This document shows positions 36,571 to 38,159 of a stretch of 38,159 bases of DNA, piece by piece. The stretch lies in the IMG/VR virus record IMGVR_UViG_3300033149_001184, positions 1-38,159 of that record. One strand, 5' to 3'. How positions within the stretch are numbered: the first letter of the stretch is position 1; each line of letters opens with the position of its first letter. The position numbers and the translations under genes are program-made. This stretch comes from a virus. The notes beneath the pieces are model-generated. The model saw only the letters and a program-made list of their open reading frames with translations. It did not search any database and was not told where the DNA came from.

Positions 36571-37374
36571 CTAAAATTCTATGTCGTCAGCGGTCATGCC
36601 GCCGGTCATTTGTTCTTTCACTGAGGGGAAATCTTCATAGAGTGCCTTGAGTTTATCTTCTACCCACCGGCGCTTTTTCGGAGTGACAGGCTTTTTCAAC
36701 CAGGTTTCCATGGTCTTCTTGCCGACCGTTTTAATCTCGCCCGTTTTTTTACCACCGGCCTTGACCTCGTAGGAGAAATACTCTCGATAGGCCCAACCCT
36801 CGTTTTTACGTTCATCCAGCTTGGCTACCAGCGCCGCTGCCTCCATCCATTCCCGGATAAGATCATGGCCGGACGGGTCTTCTAGCGGCACCTCCTGTTC
36901 AGCTTGTCTCGAAGGTCCAGGAGCTTCAGGCAGCGGCTTGTTGTCGTCATCAATAGTCCCTTTGTAGGCTTCGATGCCAATTCCCCAGCGGGCCAAGGCT
37001 TTTTTCAGCGCATTCGTTTCGGCTCCTTTTAGCGCATCGCCGCGCAGAAACGCTTCGTGTCCGCCGAACGCAGACGCCTCAGCAAGCACTTCGCTTTCCT
37101 CTCCCATGATTCGGATGGTCGAACGGAGCGAGGCGACATATTTACGCCTACCAGATTTTGTTTCGGTTTCTTCCCATTGGACGTCAGCTACCGAGGCAAT
37201 AATGGCGCTCGGCCCGAATTCCGCAACCAGTAATTCCCAAAGCCAGTCGATCCCGTATCCAGTAGTATCATACCCCTTGTGAGTATCCACACCATAGCTT
37301 CTCTGGATAGCCTCTGGTGGCAGTTTCGAGACGGCAGCGGCGACCTTTTTTAGTTTCTTGTCAACTTCGTTCAT
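36571..37374 (-). CDS. Rad52-like single-strand annealing protein, 267 aa
   Basis: The N-terminal 140 residues read as a Rad52-type annealase: VDTHKGYDTTGYGIDWLWELLVAEFG, strands VQWEETETKSGRRKYVASLRSTIRI, then ASAFGGHEAFLRGDALKGAETNALKKALARWGIG (about 98-131), the characteristic GxxxxxxKGAETxALKRAL-like helix. The C-terminal half is helical and acidic. It would pair homologous strands in phage recombination. Ribosome site AGGAGGTGAACG. Confidence 0.8.
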   Translation of the reverse strand: MNEVDKKLKKVAAAVSKLPPEAIQRSYGVDTHKGYDTTGYGIDWLWELLVAEFGPSAIIASVADVQWEETETKSGRRKYVASLRSTIRIMGEESEVLAEASAFGGHEAFLRGDALKGAETNALKKALARWGIGIEAYKGTIDDDNKPLPEAPGPSRQAEQEVPLEDPSGHDLIREWMEAAALVAKLDERKNEGWAYREYFSYEVKAGGKKTGEIKTVGKKTMETWLKKPVTPKKRRWVEDKLKALYEDFPSVKEQMTGGMTADDIEF

Positions 37375-37388
37375 CGTTCACCTCCTGT

Positions 37389-37643
37389 TTAATTGCAAAG
37401 AAATCCCGCGTCTGCCCAAGTAAGACAAGCGACAAACGCTTTCTTCCCGCAGTTAGCACACTCAGCACGGATAGCCGATGTGACGTGCTCCGGGAATGGT
37501 AACGAAGGATGGATTTGCTCCGCGTCTGAGGGCGAATATACGTAGCCTTCCAGGCGCAGCATCTTCCCGCGGCATCTGTCACAGACGACGTTTTCAATAA
37601 CTCTGTTAGCTGCGTTATGCTCACTTACTGTTTTTTCACTCAT
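37389..37643 (-). CDS. Zinc-ribbon protein, first gene of the replication operon, 84 aa
   Basis: CDRCRGKM and CANCGKKAF with a third Cys (VACLTW) form a zinc ribbon. ATG 37643 follows AGGAGGCAAACG, about 15 nt after the predicted start of transcription; the upstream in-frame ATG lies in the promoter. Role unknown, perhaps early control. Confidence 0.65.
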   Translation of the reverse strand: MSEKTVSEHNAANRVIENVVCDRCRGKMLRLEGYVYSPSDAEQIHPSLPFPEHVTSAIRAECANCGKKAFVACLTWADAGFLCN

Positions 37644-37663
37644 CGTTTGCCTCCTGTGGTTTG

Positions 37664-37692
37664 ATAGTAGCATAGCATATCATACCTTGCAA
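37664..37692 (-). promoter_or_regulatory. Early promoter of the replication operon
   Basis: TTGCAA (37692-37687), a 17-bp spacer and TACTAT (37669-37664). The spacer contains GCATAGCAT (37670-37678) right next to the -10 box, plus a partly symmetrical ATGATAT. It starts after the 37699 stop. Confidence 0.7.
37670..37678. promoter_or_regulatory. GCATAGCAT operator candidate
   Basis: Abuts the -10 hexamer of the replication promoter, the same placement as in the HTH-gene promoter. Proposed target of the 76-aa HTH protein. Confidence 0.5.
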
Positions 37693-37698
37693 GTAAAG

Positions 37699-37947
37699 CT
37701 AGGCATAATAGTAGTCGTGCTCTTCGCGCAGGAACCGATCCAAGCAACGCCCACAGTAGAGGGGGTCACTGTCATCGGGGAAGACCTCCTCTATCGGGCC
37801 GCCGCATTCCTCACAGTAGAGGGCGCTGGCCCCGTTGAACGTTTCGAGCCACGCCTCGAATGCCTTGTCGTATTCTTCGCCGCTCGGAATCGGTAGGCCC
37901 TTGTCTGTCAGAGAGTCCTCAAACAGCTCGCCGTAGGTCATGCTCAT
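37699..37947 (-). CDS. Zinc-binding protein, 82 aa
   Basis: CEECGGPI and CGRCLDRF form a zinc ribbon in the C-terminal half; the N-terminus is helical (YGELFEDSLTDKG, EEYDKAFEAWLETF). ATG 37947 has AAAGGA upstream. It is the last gene of the operon that crosses the joint. Confidence 0.65.
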   Translation of the reverse strand: MSMTYGELFEDSLTDKGLPIPSGEEYDKAFEAWLETFNGASALYCEECGGPIEEVFPDDSDPLYCGRCLDRFLREEHDYYYA

Positions 37948-37951
37948 TTGT

Positions 37952-38159
37952 TTATCCTTTCTTCAGGGTTTTTCTCTGATGCGAGCTGTGCTCATATTTC
38001 GCCCGTGCTCTACTTACTGGCTCTTGGTAGGTAATCGTATAGAACCTATCAAATCCGATAGGTTCCCCGCAAACAACACAGGTCTGTTCCGCCTCGTTTC
38101 GCAGCTCCCAGCATTCAATGTGAGCACATTCTTCCTCACAAGGCCCGAACATCGTTCCC
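37952..38159 (-). CDS. Small Cys-rich protein, C-terminal part (starts at 167 across the joint)
   Basis: Carries the Cys motifs (CEEECAHIEC, CVVCGEP) and a basic end (HSSHQRKTLKKG). The reading frame is open to the edge of the window and continues without a break at position 114 and down from 167. The internal ATG at 38152 is not needed as a start. Full length 86 aa. No family. Confidence 0.7.
   Translation of the reverse strand, partial: GTMFGPCEEECAHIECWELRNEAEQTCVVCGEPIGFDRFYTITYQEPVSRARAKYEHSSHQRKTLKKG
38046..38159. repeat. Terminal direct repeat, right copy
   Basis: Identical to 1-114. See the left copy; it closes the circle. Confidence 0.95.

Noticed and set aside
1-38159. Integrase, attachment site or partition genes that would show lysogeny
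   Set aside because: None found on either strand; the small HTH protein alone does not establish a temperate life cycle.

Overview
This window looks like the complete genome of a tailed dsDNA bacteriophage with a long-tailed (siphovirus), HK97-type morphogenesis module. Every gene I accept lies on the minus strand. The first 114 bases recur exactly as the last 114, and one small gene reads in frame across that joint. The window is therefore one full turn of a circular or circularly permuted molecule of 38,045 bp plus a 114 bp overlap. The host is a bacterium with strong AGGAGG-type ribosome binding sites and sigma-70-like promoters, but I cannot name it. I see no integrase, DNA polymerase, helicase, tRNA gene or CRISPR array.

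Layout in the direction of transcription (descending coordinates). (1) 37.7-34.1 kb, replication: a zinc-ribbon protein, a Rad52-like annealing protein, a Gp157-like protein, an HNH/AP2 endonuclease, then a replication initiator. The initiator gene carries 11-bp iterons and an AT-rich tract, like the lambda O gene. Two near-consensus promoters flank a 19-unit CCNNG pentamer array just upstream. (2) 34.1-28.1 kb: tightly coupled small genes, many encoding CxxC zinc ribbons. Among them are a lytic transglycosylase, small membrane proteins and a permuted NlpC/P60-like (YiiX-type) hydrolase, so this segment probably includes the lysis functions. (3) 28.1-21.9 kb: a promoter followed at once by an intrinsic terminator, then terminase, portal, Mu-F-like head protein and small accessory genes. 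(4) 21.9-5.7 kb: a second strong promoter, then prohead protease, major capsid, head decoration, connector, tail genes (with a probable -1 frameshift in the tail chaperone), tape measure, two LamG-bearing tail-tip proteins and a membrane/coiled-coil protein. (5) 5.65-3.1 kb: promoter, small HTH regulator, two micro membrane proteins, a roughly 350-nt unannotated structured RNA, further small genes and a PD-(D/E)XK endonuclease. (6) 3.06 kb through the joint to 37.7 kb: a 46-aa protein, a protein resembling CRISPR-linked Csx16, an Ala-rich coiled coil, a DUF932 protein and several small proteins.

How it fits together: the promoters at 37.68, 5.64 and 3.05 kb all carry GCATAGYAT beside the -10 hexamer, and a fourth copy lies beside a -10-like box at 10.70 kb. 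The HTH gene sits directly behind one of these promoters, so it is the natural candidate for an autoregulated regulator of them. The head and terminase promoters lack the motif and have other control elements instead. The most interesting items are the orphan structured RNA (4.59-4.95 kb), the Csx16-like possible anti-type III CRISPR protein (2.5-2.8 kb), and the replication control region (34.5-35.3 kb). All family assignments are by eye; no database search was run.
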